Shown here piece after piece: positions 38,557 through 47,235 of a stretch of DNA of 64,000 nucleotides (positions are counted from its first letter, which is position 1; every line of letters starts with the position of its first letter). The DNA lies in contig NZ_JAFBFI010000005.1 of the NCBI RefSeq assembly GCF_016909175.1, positions 124,001 to 188,000 of the forward strand. The letters run 5' to 3'. Source of the DNA: Peribacillus deserti. GTDB lineage: Bacteria; Bacillota; Bacilli; Bacillales; DSM-1321. The translations under genes and the position numbers were made by a program. Under the pieces are notes generated by a model. It was not told the DNA's origin. It was given only the letters and a program-made list of their open reading frames with translations, and ran no database searches.

Positions 38557-39318
38557 TTATTCCCCAAGATACTTATTAACAATCTCTTCGTATTTTCCGT
38601 TTTTCTTTAATTCTTGCAGCCCTTTATTAATTTTATCTAATAACTCTTTGTTTTCACCCTTCAAAACTGCAATTCCATATTGGTCGCCATTTAAACGGTC
38701 CCCTACAATTGTTAATCCAAGATCTTTTTGGGCAATAGCATAGGCAATTACCGGATAGTCTTCAATCAGAACATCTGCATTACCGTTTGATACTTCCTGG
38801 AACATAGATGGGCTGTCATTAAACTGCACTACTTTAAACCCTTCTATTTTAGCATTCTTCTGAGCAAATGTTGCACCAGTAGTACCTTTTTTGACAGCAA
38901 CTGTTTTCCCTTTTAAGTCTTTAATTGTTTTAATTTCAGTATTGTTTTTCTTTACTACAAGTGAAAGACCAGCTTCAAAGTATGGTTTTGAAAAATCGAC
39001 TACCTTTTTTCTATCATCGGTAATACTCATTCCTGCGATGGCTAGATCTAGTTCACCAGCTTGCATTGCCGGAATAATACCACCAAAGTCCATAGGAGAA
39101 AGTTCAATTTTAAAGCCTTGGTCTTTAGCAATTGTGTTAATTAAATCAATATCAATCCCTTTATACTCGTCACCTTCTTTAAATTCAAAAGGTGGATAAG
39201 TTGTATCTACTCCAACTTTATATACCTTATCCTTTTCATCTGCATTATTTCCATTACCACACGCAGCAAGTACCAGGATAAGGATTAAAAATAGGGATAA
39301 TAAACTAAATTTCTTCAA
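38557..39318 (-). CDS. amino acid ABC transporter, substrate-binding lipoprotein
   Basis: 253 residues. Lipoprotein signal peptide ending in LVLAACGNG (Cys about 20), then periplasmic-binding-protein type II fold: KVGVDTTYPPFEFK, DLAIAGMSITDDRKK, VAVKKGTTG. Ligand-binding residues fit glutamine/polar amino acid binders. TTG start 6 nt after GAGGAGAG. First gene of the operon. Confidence 0.88.
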   Translation of the reverse strand: MKKFSLLSLFLILILVLAACGNGNNADEKDKVYKVGVDTTYPPFEFKEGDEYKGIDIDLINTIAKDQGFKIELSPMDFGGIIPAMQAGELDLAIAGMSITDDRKKVVDFSKPYFEAGLSLVVKKNNTEIKTIKDLKGKTVAVKKGTTGATFAQKNAKIEGFKVVQFNDSPSMFQEVSNGNADVLIEDYPVIAYAIAQKDLGLTIVGDRLNGDQYGIAVLKGENKELLDKINKGLQELKKNGKYEEIVNKYLGE

Positions 39319-39474
39319 ACCAATCTCTCCTCTTTTCAGTTAAATGGTAGAATAACAACCCTTTAAAAATTGGGTATTTTTTTAAATATACCACAAAATT
39401 CATAAAAGTATAAACGGAAACAATATTGTAAAATAATTACTTTCCCGATGCTTAATAGATTAAAAAATAAAAAT

Positions 39475-39517
39475 CAGGACAGCGATAGACAATGATTGAC
39501 TATCCTGTCAAATTTCT
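39475..39517 (-). terminator. terminator of the APC permease gene
   Basis: Minus-strand AGGATAGTCAATC...GCTGTCCT followed by GATTTTTATTTTTTA; imperfect stem. Confidence 0.5.
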
Positions 39518-39636
39518 GAAAGAAGCGGCAGGCTATACTTTAAGGATATTTTCGGGCACTGCCACTTTTTTTCATTCAGGTGCCCTTATATCTAAATTAC
39601 GTTATATTAGTTTCGTTTTTTACCACAAGGATCACT

Positions 39637-41025
39637 CTATTGTTTATTCCTTACTGGATTTAATTTGCTGTGCTTATATCCATAGCTAAAGTAAATTAGC
39701 AGACCTATAATGAGCCACACAACAAATCCTTTCCAAGTAAATGAAGAGAGCTGAAGCATGAGATAAAAGCAGAAGATTACGGCCAAAGCCGGAATAAGTG
39801 GAACCCAAGGTGTTTTGAATCCACGTTTTAACTCTGGCTGCGTTTTACGAAGAACAGCTATACCTAGGGAAACAGTGGCAAAGGCGAACAAAGTACCTAT
39901 ACTTGTCAATTCTGCTAATTTATCGAGAGGTACAAAACCGGCAAAGAGTGCAACTAAAATGCCAGTTCCCCATGTGCTTGCCAAGGGAACTTTAGTTTTT
40001 GGATGTACTGTTGATAATCGCTTTGGAAGAAGACCATCACGGCTCATTGCAAAGAATAACCTTGTTTGTCCGAACATCATTACGATTAGAACAGTAGTAA
40101 TCCCCACCATAGCTCCAAGAGAGATAAAGCCGGCTGCCCAATCCTGGCCAATAAATTGTAATGCAAAGGCAACCGGATCTTTAACATTTAACATATTAAA
40201 AGGTACAATCCCTGTTAGGATAAGAGAAACTGCTATATACAGGGTGGTACAGATTGCTAATGCCGAAATTATCCCGATTGGAAGATTCCTCTGGGGGTTC
40301 TTCACTTCCTCGGCAGCAGTAGACACGGCGTCGAAGCCGAAGTATGCAAATACCACTACTGCGGCACCCGTTACAACACCTGAAAATCCAAAAGGCATAA
40401 ACGGTTCCCAGTTAGCAGGCTCAACATACCAAACTCCTACCGCGATGAAAAGAAGAACAACTGCGACCTTGATGACAACCATGATCGCATTAAATCTGGC
40501 AGATTCTTTAACCCCCCTTGTAAGCAATAAAGTCACTAAGAGGACGATAATAACAGCCGGTAAATCAATAACTGTGCCTTTTGAAGGATCAAACGCACTG
40601 GTTAAAGCTGTGGGAATATGAATACCAAACCCGGATAATAAACTTTGAAAATATCCTGACCAACCGCTTGCTACTGCTGAAGACGCAAGCCCATACTCAA
40701 GAACTAAATCCCAGCCCAGAACCCAGGCAAATATTTCTCCGAATGCAACGTAGCTATATGTGTAAGCACTTCCCGATTGCGGAATCATCGAGGCAAATTC
40801 CGAATAACATAAAGCAGCAAAAACACAGGCTAATCCTGCAATGATAAAAGATAAAATCAAGGCAGGACCAGCATATTTAGCGGCAGCAACACCGGTGAGT
40901 ACAAACACACCTGTACCTATAATGGCTCCTACTCCTAACAGGGTTAAATCCATTGCCCCCAAGACTCTGTTAAGAGAATTTTCTGAAAACTGATTGGATA
41001 CTACTTTTTTTCTAAATAGATTCAT
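39637..41025 (-). CDS. APC-family amino acid permease (YfnA-like)
   Basis: 462 residues, twelve membrane helices. First helix carries the substrate-binding GVGAIIGTGVFVL, helix 6 region VVFAYFGFDAVSTAAEEV, typical of cationic-type amino acid transporters (CAT/YfnA group). Single gene; ATG after GGAGGATTTT. Substrate not shown by the sequence. Confidence 0.88.
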   Translation of the reverse strand: MNLFRKKVVSNQFSENSLNRVLGAMDLTLLGVGAIIGTGVFVLTGVAAAKYAGPALILSFIIAGLACVFAALCYSEFASMIPQSGSAYTYSYVAFGEIFAWVLGWDLVLEYGLASSAVASGWSGYFQSLLSGFGIHIPTALTSAFDPSKGTVIDLPAVIIVLLVTLLLTRGVKESARFNAIMVVIKVAVVLLFIAVGVWYVEPANWEPFMPFGFSGVVTGAAVVVFAYFGFDAVSTAAEEVKNPQRNLPIGIISALAICTTLYIAVSLILTGIVPFNMLNVKDPVAFALQFIGQDWAAGFISLGAMVGITTVLIVMMFGQTRLFFAMSRDGLLPKRLSTVHPKTKVPLASTWGTGILVALFAGFVPLDKLAELTSIGTLFAFATVSLGIAVLRKTQPELKRGFKTPWVPLIPALAVIFCFYLMLQLSSFTWKGFVVWLIIGLLIYFSYGYKHSKLNPVRNKQ

Positions 41026-41394
41026 AAAATCCTCCGTTAAAATTAACTTGTCATATATAAGATTGTCGAAAAAAGTCGAACACCTACGTTATTTTACTAG
41101 GAGATTATATTTTTGTAAACTTTTAATTTTCTGTATTATGTAATAAATAAGATAGGCACTTGATTTTCTTGCCAACTCCTTTGTAAATTAGCTGGACACT
41201 CCCTTCTAAGAATGCACTTTTACCTTGTTATTCTAAGACTTAATGTGGAGATAAAAACAGATATTTAAGACCGAGGGGTTGTGTGTCCTGCATCAGTCTT
41301 GCTAACCCCCCTTACTGGAACACGCAAGAAAGGCTGCAGCAGCAGCCTTACGTTCATAAGCTAAAATACCCGTACGTTAAAGAAAGACAACGGT

Positions 41395-41982
41395 TTAATT
41401 TATTTTTTCTACAAGCCACTTAAAAAAAAGACCCATAAAAAAATAAATAGGCATAGAATAGATGTATTTCCAAGTATACAAGATGTATATATCCATCCAA
41501 TGAAGTAAAGGCTCAAAAATAAAGGCTCCTCCAAAGGATAACATTAACATACCTTTAAGAAATGAACGCCAGTTATTAAAGAATTGGTAAACCAGCATAA
41601 AAACAACAGGGAGAAATGTTAAATCAAAGGGAACGATAAACGTTAGTACAGGAAACAATCTTGTTTTATACCCCCACCATAATGCTATGTGTTCACCTAT
41701 ATATTCAAAAGTTACAGAAAATAATGCAATAAATAAACCGAACATAATAATAGTAGTTTTCCTATTCTTATCGAATAATTTCCACCATATAACCCAAGGG
41801 ATAATAGAGATAATCAGAAGGAACCACCAATCAAATGTGAATAATTCGCTGCTAATCCAGTGTTCATAAGATAAATCACGAAAATTCTTTGCCGCATCGA
41901 ATACTTCAATATAAGATGTGTAAATAACCAGTAATATCCCCCCATAATTACTTCTATCCCTTATTTTCAGCAAATAATACAA
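41395..41982 (-). CDS. CBO0543-type membrane protein, N-terminus displaced by an insertion
   Basis: 195 residues from the TTG at 41982; five membrane helices with the family sequence SYEHWISSELFTF and WWFLLIISIIPWVIWWKLFD. The same frame continues upstream as NSPLLLITCITLYYLLK to the inner edge of the inverted repeat at 42027, so the true N-terminus began there. The matching ribosome binding site (AAGAGGTCAAG on the minus strand, about 43520) now lies on the far side of the 1.48-kb element. Probably poorly expressed. Family function unknown. Confidence 0.65.
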   Translation of the reverse strand: MYYLLKIRDRSNYGGILLVIYTSYIEVFDAAKNFRDLSYEHWISSELFTFDWWFLLIISIIPWVIWWKLFDKNRKTTIIMFGLFIALFSVTFEYIGEHIALWWGYKTRLFPVLTFIVPFDLTFLPVVFMLVYQFFNNWRSFLKGMLMLSFGGAFIFEPLLHWMDIYILYTWKYIYSMPIYFFMGLFFKWLVEKIN

Positions 41983-42277
41983 AGTAATACAGGTAATTAG
42001 TAAAAGAGGTGAATTAATATCTTAACGGGTTCGGTTTTGAAGTACAAAAATCAAAAAAACAAAACAATTTGCGGTACAATTCGCATCAGAATTGGTACTG
42101 CTTTTTTATTGATATAAAAGGGTTATAGCAGTTTTAACAATCAAATTAACATACTAATTAGCATACTAATTAGCAAGTACCTGCTGTTTAGCAGACAACC
42201 TCGAAAAGGTGTGCTAAAAGATGTTAAAAGGTGTGTTAATTGAGCGGTAATTTTTAGATTGTGGAGGACGATGATTA

Positions 42278-42445
42278 TTGAAGCTTATTAAGCCGAAAAC
42301 AACATGCTGGCAATGTAGACTTGTATCGGAACGTGTACGAGCTATCGTAAAAAAATATGCTGAATATACAAAATACAGTGAGAGCGAAGCGGTTGATATG
42401 TTTCTGCTTTTTATTTTTGTCCAAATTAAAAGGATATTTCAATAA
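42278..42445 (+). CDS. small protein, 55 aa, possible RHH-like DNA binder
   Basis: TTG start 10 nt after GGAGG. Holds a CWQC pair near the N-terminus and then VSERVRAIVKKYAEYTKYSE-SEAVD, which resembles ribbon-helix-helix segments, by eye only. Lies inside the inverted-repeat element, ahead of the DUF2975 gene. Confidence 0.4.
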   Translation: MKLIKPKTTCWQCRLVSERVRAIVKKYAEYTKYSESEAVDMFLLFIFVQIKRIFQ

Positions 42446-42540
42446 CAATAATAATATAACAAAAAACAATATGAATTTATTGTAAAACAATAAATAATAT
42501 GATAAAATCATGTTGTCATTAAATAAGAGAGGTGCTTTAA

Positions 42541-43026
42541 ATGCATATTAAACGAGGTTCAACTAATTTCTTAAAGGTAATTATTTTTCTGGCTGGCATT
42601 ACAGTGCTTACTTTGTGTATTTATTGGATGCCTGTGTTAACCATTAGAGATGTAAAAGCACATCCAGGTGGGGATTACTCGCTATATCCCCTTTTAGTAT
42701 GTGCGTATGGAATCTGTATTACATTTTCTTTTACGCTGTATCAAGTATATAAACTATTAACCTATATCGAAAGGAACAACGCTTTCTCTGAGTTATCTCT
42801 TAAATCTTTGAAGGTTATAAAAAAATGTGCTTTTACAGCCATTTTCTTCATTGTGTTAATGATAATAAGCCTAAAGGTGATTTCTAAAATCTCAGGAGAC
42901 GACCCAGCAGGTCCTATATCACTAAGTCTAATGGGTATTTTAGCAACAAGTATCATTGCAGCCATTGTGGATGTACTTCAAAAGCCATTAAAAAATGTCC
43001 TTGAATTAAAACCAAAAAATGATTAA
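42541..43026 (+). CDS. DUF2975 membrane protein (YoaS-like)
   Basis: 161 residues, four membrane helices; GICITFSFTLYQVYKLLTYI and NAFSELSLKSLKVIKKCAF are typical of DUF2975. ATG 7 nt after GAGAGGTGC. In bacilli this family is normally followed by a small XRE regulator (YozG type); here that partner is broken just downstream. Cargo gene of the inverted-repeat element. Function unknown. Confidence 0.75.
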   Translation: MHIKRGSTNFLKVIIFLAGITVLTLCIYWMPVLTIRDVKAHPGGDYSLYPLLVCAYGICITFSFTLYQVYKLLTYIERNNAFSELSLKSLKVIKKCAFTAIFFIVLMIISLKVISKISGDDPAGPISLSLMGILATSIIAAIVDVLQKPLKNVLELKPKND

Positions 43027-43057
43027 TGTTTTGATAAAATTTAATTAACTAGGTGCC

Positions 43058-43187
43058 ACTTTCGGAGGGATTGGAATTACTATGACTAATTTCCCCCTTT
43101 GAAAATGGGAAAGAAAAAGCGGTTCGTTTTTCAATATTAGAAGCGAAATGTAAGACTTTTGATTGTAAGCCAGGTGATATTTTGTAG
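43058..43187 (+). pseudogene. YozG-like XRE regulator remnant
   Basis: Fragments GITMTNF and KAVRFSILEAKCKTFDCKPG-DIL in shifted frames match the C-terminal half of the short XRE repressor usually paired with DUF2975. N-terminal part missing, frameshift near 43105, and a TAG replaces the next codon at 43185. Confidence 0.7.
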
Positions 43188-43539
43188 TACAAAAGCGACG
43201 AAGACACTTATTAAAAACAGACAACAAATTTATTTAACTAACTGGAGTCGATAGAAAATTTAAGGGATAGCCATTAAGCTATCCCTTCTTTGTGTTTATT
43301 GATGTTATTTACTCTGAGTATTCCATTAGAATTGTATTGATATTAGTGACAAAAAAGGATGTGATTTGCAATGTTTGCACCTCAAAAGGGAACCCGTTAT
43401 TCTGATTCCCCTGTTTTTTGTTGTTAAATGTTGTGCTAATTAAGATGCATATTACATTGTTAATTAGCTTGTTAATTGACATTTTGTACTTCAAAACAGA
43501 ACCCTTATTAATATCTTGACCTCTTTTTATTATAGATTC

Positions 43540-43945
43540 TTATTTAACTAATACACCTTATCGTTAAAGCCCAATTCTTCAGAATCCTTTTGTTTTGTTG
43601 TTTATTTTTCAAAAGTAGTGGGGTCGCAGAAATGGCCGGGATTGCTCTTTTAGATTTCATACCTAGATTTTCACTCGTTCAAGATAACATTCTACATATA
43701 TATTACAAAGGAAAGAATCTTCCGCGCAGAGATATTAGTTCCCTATAAGTTGACAACCGGTAATAATTATAGGGATACAGCCCCATTATCCATTCGGTTT
43801 GATTTATAACATTAGTTTATTCCATAACTTGCACGTCATAAGACAAGAAAAAAGGCTGCATAAGCAACCCTGATAATTGTAATAACGCACCTTTATTTTT
43901 AGTTGAAAAACCATTGTGTCACAAAGCTAAAAGTTCCGGGCAGGG
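43540..43945. other. intergenic stretch, nothing recognised
   Basis: About 400 bases right of the inverted-repeat element. AT-rich; no supported frame. Confidence 0.35.
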
Positions 43946-43950
43946 ACATT

Positions 43951-44358
43951 TTAACTCAGATTATTACCCCACAAGGCGTTTAAAAATACCATATAAAGCG
44001 TGAATAAACCCGTTAAAATAGTGAAAATTATTGGGATAATTCGCAAGGTATTATTTTTCCTTAGGGTTATTATAAAAACAACCAAAGTAAGGAAAGTAAT
44101 CACATAATATAGATAAAACATGAGAAAGTGTGTGAGTGGCCCTAAAAATAAACCAAGAACTGAAAATTGAATTAAAAAAGCCAAAATCGACACAGCAACC
44201 CATTTTAGTGCACTTTTGATCGATAAAATATTTTTTATTGAGAAAAGCATTGAAAGGATTATGATTGCCACAAGAAGCCATTCATACAAGAAAAATAAAG
44301 ATTCATTGTGTACTGCAAAATAATATCCAAGAGCAGAAAGCAGTATGATTGCCAGCAA
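43951..44358 (-). CDS. hypothetical membrane protein, 135-148 aa
   Basis: Four membrane helices, no known motif. From the TTG at 44358 it has 135 residues. The frame continues upstream to an ATT at 44397 that lies 8 nt after a run of six G (MRDTFNIKLNAYLLL if used), which would be a rare ATT start but with the better binding site. Function unknown. Confidence 0.5.
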   Translation of the reverse strand: MLAIILLSALGYYFAVHNESLFFLYEWLLVAIIILSMLFSIKNILSIKSALKWVAVSILAFLIQFSVLGLFLGPLTHFLMFYLYYVITFLTLVVFIITLRKNNTLRIIPIIFTILTGLFTLYMVFLNALWGNNLS

Positions 44359-44434
44359 TAAATAAGCATTTAGTTTAATATTAAAGGTATCCCTAATTAT
44401 CCTCTCCCCCCTTTATTACCCATATTTTAACATA

Positions 44435-44953
44435 TTACCTTTCTCTGTTACTATTCCTATAATTCTTATTTAGAAAGACAATAGCCTTCTTCTTTATCAA
44501 GATAGCTATTATGAATCCTAGCAATGCTCCAGCAAAGGAGCTGAAAATAAATAAGGGAATAAATCCTAACAGTGTCGCTTTTTGCCCTAGAATAAATGCT
44601 GCAATCGGATATGAAAGAATCGCTCCAAAGAATCCCGTACCGATTACTTCTCCTAGAAAGGCCAAATATAATTTCCTAGTTTTTGCAAACAAAACCGAAG
44701 CGAGCAAGGCCCCAACCATACTGCCAGGAAAAGCAAAAACAGAACCCGTCCCCATAATATTTCTTAAAAGTGAGACGCAAAATGCTTGTGCCACTGCATA
44801 ATAAGGTCCGAGCAGAACAGCTGACAGGACGTTTATAAGATGCTGAACCGGAAACGCCTTTGTAAACCCGAGCGGTATATAAAATAACTGGCTTGAAAAC
44901 GTACCAACTGCAATCATCATTGCCGTAACTGTAAGATTCTGTGTTTTACCCAT
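44435..44953 (-). CDS. thiW: energy-coupling-factor thiamine-precursor transporter subunit ThiW
   Basis: 172 residues, five or six membrane helices, ThiW family (FYIPLGFTKAFPVQHLINVL, SLLRNIMGTGSVFAFPGSM). S-component thought to bring in hydroxyethylthiazole for thiamine synthesis, using the shared EcfAAT module. The TPP riboswitches upstream agree with this. ATG at 44953 follows TTGGAGGGATT. Confidence 0.88.
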   Translation of the reverse strand: MGKTQNLTVTAMMIAVGTFSSQLFYIPLGFTKAFPVQHLINVLSAVLLGPYYAVAQAFCVSLLRNIMGTGSVFAFPGSMVGALLASVLFAKTRKLYLAFLGEVIGTGFFGAILSYPIAAFILGQKATLLGFIPLFIFSSFAGALLGFIIAILIKKKAIVFLNKNYRNSNRER

Positions 44954-45040
44954 AAAAAAATCCCTCCAAGTTTTATTGAGCACTGAGGGATACGTGTCTA
45001 AACCTGGCCAGCAAATATAACGCAAGTTTATAAAGAAACA

Positions 45041-45130
45041 CTTCCCTACGCTGGTACAAGCCAGATCAGGTAGTAAGGGTTAAGACCCTTTTGGATCTAA
45101 TCTCAGCCACTCTCTTCTGGCTCCCCCAGT
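45041..45130 (-). promoter_or_regulatory. TPP riboswitch 1 (thi box), thiW leader
   Basis: Minus strand CTGATCTGG...TACCAGCGTAGGGAAG, preceded by GGCTGAGA and closed by a GGGGGAGCC start, the conserved thi-box parts. Lies about 90 nt before thiW. Confidence 0.9.
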
Positions 45131-45365
45131 GCTAATTTTAAATTTTTGAATAATAATGAACAATAAGCTTTTATGACCTCTTTCTTTATGTTTCAGGTTT
45201 CTTCTGCCTTTTTACTGAATAGACTTCTAGGAAAGAAGTCTATCGCTATAACCTTAATTATGCATAAACGCATTTAACCACTAACTCTTCTACATTAGAA
45301 CTCTATTTTTGTTATTCCCTCCTAAAACCTCCCAGCTTTTATCGTCAAATCATCCAGTTAAAACA

Positions 45366-45396
45366 TAAAAAAGCCAGATCCATGATAAGGGATCCA
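45366..45396 (-). terminator. terminator of TPP riboswitch 2
   Basis: Minus strand GCTGGATCCC...GGATCTGGCTTTTTT; its 5' arm GCTGGATC can compete with the riboswitch expression platform. Confidence 0.8.
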
Positions 45397-45433
45397 GCGT
45401 AAGTAGTCAGAAAAGGGAAATTTCCACTTTGCT

Positions 45434-45520
45434 ACTTCCCTACGCTGGTATTAACCAGATCAGGTCCAAAGGGTTAAAAAACTTATCGTTTTTCTCTCAG
45501 CCCGAATAAGGCACCCCTAG
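45434..45520 (-). promoter_or_regulatory. TPP riboswitch 2 (thi box), tandem and distal
   Basis: Minus strand GGGGTGCC...GGGCTGAGA, later CTGATCTGG-TTAATACCAGCG-TAGGGAAG, a near-consensus thi box. It is followed by its own terminator and then 235 bases without an intact gene before riboswitch 1. Confidence 0.92.
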
Positions 45521-45612
45521 TAGTTTAAAATCTTATTTGATTATTTTTATAGTAGTCTTTAGAATTTATTTAGTAAAGATTTTAAATATCCGACATTGAA
45601 AGCTTGCTCTAA

Positions 45613-46164
45613 TTAAATAAGAGTAAAATCTTTTTTTATGATTGAGTACATATATAAATCATCGAATTTACCACACGTAAATTCATAATGCCTCAGGCAG
45701 CCCTCTCTTTTAAAGCCTAGCTTTTCTACTAGTTTTTGTGATGAGAGATTCGCTGGCTCAATTAAAGCCTCAATTCTTTCTAGCTGAAAGTGTTGATAAC
45801 CGTACATAACAACTGCTTCCAATGCTTCACTAGCTATTCCTTTTCCCCAGTAATCTTTGCTTAATTCATATCCAATTTCAGCTCGATAATGTTTGGTAAG
45901 CCTATTAAGAAAACCACAACTTCCTATAACTCTGCCAGAATCTTTTAGCGTAATTCCCCATCTAATTCCAGTACCCTCCTCATAAATAGAGTTATACCAC
46001 CTAATTTCATCCCCTACATCTTTTTCTGTTTGGAAAGGTGCTAATCCCATAGGTGACACCACATCTTTATCAGATAAATACGTTAGCATATCATTCGCAT
46101 CCGCTATTGTTACTTCCCTTAAGAGTAATCTTCTTGTTTCAATAATAGGATATTCTTTTGCCAT
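45613..46164 (-). CDS. GNAT acetyltransferase, RimJ/RimL-like
   Basis: 183 residues with the full GNAT fold: ETRRLLLREVTIADANDM at the start, the acetyl-CoA loop region YWGKGIASEALEAVV (Q/R-x-x-G-x-G/A type) and NLSSQKLVEKLGFKREG. Acetylates an amine, often a ribosomal protein N-terminus or an antibiotic. ATG after GGAGGAAAGAAATTTA. Intact, unlike the two other GNAT genes in the window. Confidence 0.85.
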   Translation of the reverse strand: MAKEYPIIETRRLLLREVTIADANDMLTYLSDKDVVSPMGLAPFQTEKDVGDEIRWYNSIYEEGTGIRWGITLKDSGRVIGSCGFLNRLTKHYRAEIGYELSKDYWGKGIASEALEAVVMYGYQHFQLERIEALIEPANLSSQKLVEKLGFKREGCLRHYEFTCGKFDDLYMYSIIKKDFTLI

Positions 46165-46301
46165 TAAATTTCTTTCCTCCTTTATATAAGCACTCGAGTT
46201 CTTTTAGGAATGAATTTGATCTGTATGCTTCTCGTCAAACTTTGTTTATTTTTTATTCGATCGTCGATATATCTCTTTAGCTAACGTTTTAATAATTTTG
46301 G

Positions 46302-46907
46302 TCAAATATCGATATTCTCATCAACCAAAGCTCCCAATTTAACGTAGTTAATAAGTTTTATAGACTCTGTTTCAATTCGCTTCCTGCCTATTTCGCTAAG
46401 AAACCAGTTATCCTCTCTTATCGTTTTGTCAATAACAGGACACAAAGTATATTTAATCCAAGGAGGCATATATGTTTTTAATGTCAAATGCAGCCTTCTC
46501 ATATGATAAAAAGCAGTTACAACTAACACCCTTTTAATATTATGTAAGTAGAATGCCCTATCCAATACTAAAAGTGAGGCAAGTACGTTTTCTTTTGTAT
46601 GTAAAGATATGTCTTCAATCAATATATCTTTCTCAGATACACCTAATGCAATTGCCTCGTTCTTTAACATGATAGCTTCTGGGTAATCACTTCCCATCCA
46701 AGTAACACCGCCAGAAAATAAGATTTTCCCAGCCCTTCCTTCTTTATAAAGCTGCACCGCTTTAGGTAAACGGTACTGAACAGCCTTACTACTGCCAGCT
46801 ACAAAGATACAGTCCCCATTTTTGTTGTTATCCTCAATCCCTCTAAATAACAGGTTGGTCATCTGTTTATCTGAAAGTTTTTCACCTTCTAATTTAGATA
46901 TATACAT
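46302..46907 (-). CDS. DUF218/YdcF family protein
   Basis: 201 residues. FVAGSSKAVQYRLPKAVQLY, ILFSGGV and VLVVTAFYHMRRL mark the DUF218 Rossmann-like fold (ElyC/SanA/YdcF). No N-terminal membrane segment, so it is cytoplasmic like E. coli YdcF, which binds S-adenosylmethionine. Role unknown. Start ATG after AGAGGTGACAA. Confidence 0.75.
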   Translation of the reverse strand: MYISKLEGEKLSDKQMTNLLFRGIEDNNKNGDCIFVAGSSKAVQYRLPKAVQLYKEGRAGKILFSGGVTWMGSDYPEAIMLKNEAIALGVSEKDILIEDISLHTKENVLASLLVLDRAFYLHNIKRVLVVTAFYHMRRLHLTLKTYMPPWIKYTLCPVIDKTIREDNWFLSEIGRKRIETESIKLINYVKLGALVDENIDI

Positions 46908-46919
46908 TTGTCACCTCTA

Positions 46920-47195
46920 TTTTTATATTTCACTTCACGGGCTTTAATAAAATTAATTCAACAAGCTAAGCTCTAATCCTTCTTGATCAACGCACTAGTT
47001 TTTTTAGCAGTACCGTTTTAGTCAACTAAGACTGCTCGGTCATCTTAATTAGAATTCGCTCAGGTAAACACTAACTCCCTCATTAACTAGCCGTTTTTTA
47101 GCGGTATAAAAATAAGACTTCCATGCACCACATATTTTTCACCTAACTCACCCTTATGAAAAATACGAATCTTCACTCTTTCTTGTTATCAAATA
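46920..47195. other. intergenic stretch
   Basis: About 280 bases, no gene; holds AT-rich sequence with CATTAACTAGCC and CAACGCACTAG, weak members of the CTAACG repeat family described under findings. Confidence 0.3.
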
Positions 47196-47197
47196 TA

Positions 47198-47230
47198 AAG
47201 AAGGCGATACTTTGTAAAAGTATCGCCCAG
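47198..47230 (-). terminator. terminator of the GntR-family gene
   Basis: Stem GGCGATACTTT / AAAGTATCGCC followed by TTCTTTATATTT on the minus strand. Confidence 0.8.
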
Positions 47231-47235
47231 CTATA

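Larger units (their letters stand above)
42027..43504. mobile_element. 1.48-kb element with inverted repeats and no transposase
   Basis: Ends are 23-bp inverted repeats with one difference: GGGTTCGGTTTTGAAGTACA at 42027 and, on the minus strand, GGGTTCTGTTTTGAAGTACA at 43504. The DNA just outside repeats directly: ATTAATATCTTAAC (42013-42026) and ATTAATATCTTGAC (43507-43520), 13 of 14 bases, which looks like a target duplication. Subterminal CTAATTAGC motifs occur near both ends. Cargo: a small RHH-like frame, a DUF2975 membrane protein and a broken XRE regulator. No transposase, so it is non-autonomous. Confidence 0.65.

Noticed and set aside
39815-40621. 268-codon plus-strand frame opposite the APC permease
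   Set aside because: Mirror frame of a well-supported permease gene; Thr/Pro-rich composition typical of antisense frames.
42027-43504. Complete insertion sequence of the IS6 family (ends begin GGTTCTGTT)
   Set aside because: The resemblance is limited to the first bases; no transposase is encoded and the flanking direct repeat is 14 bp rather than 8.
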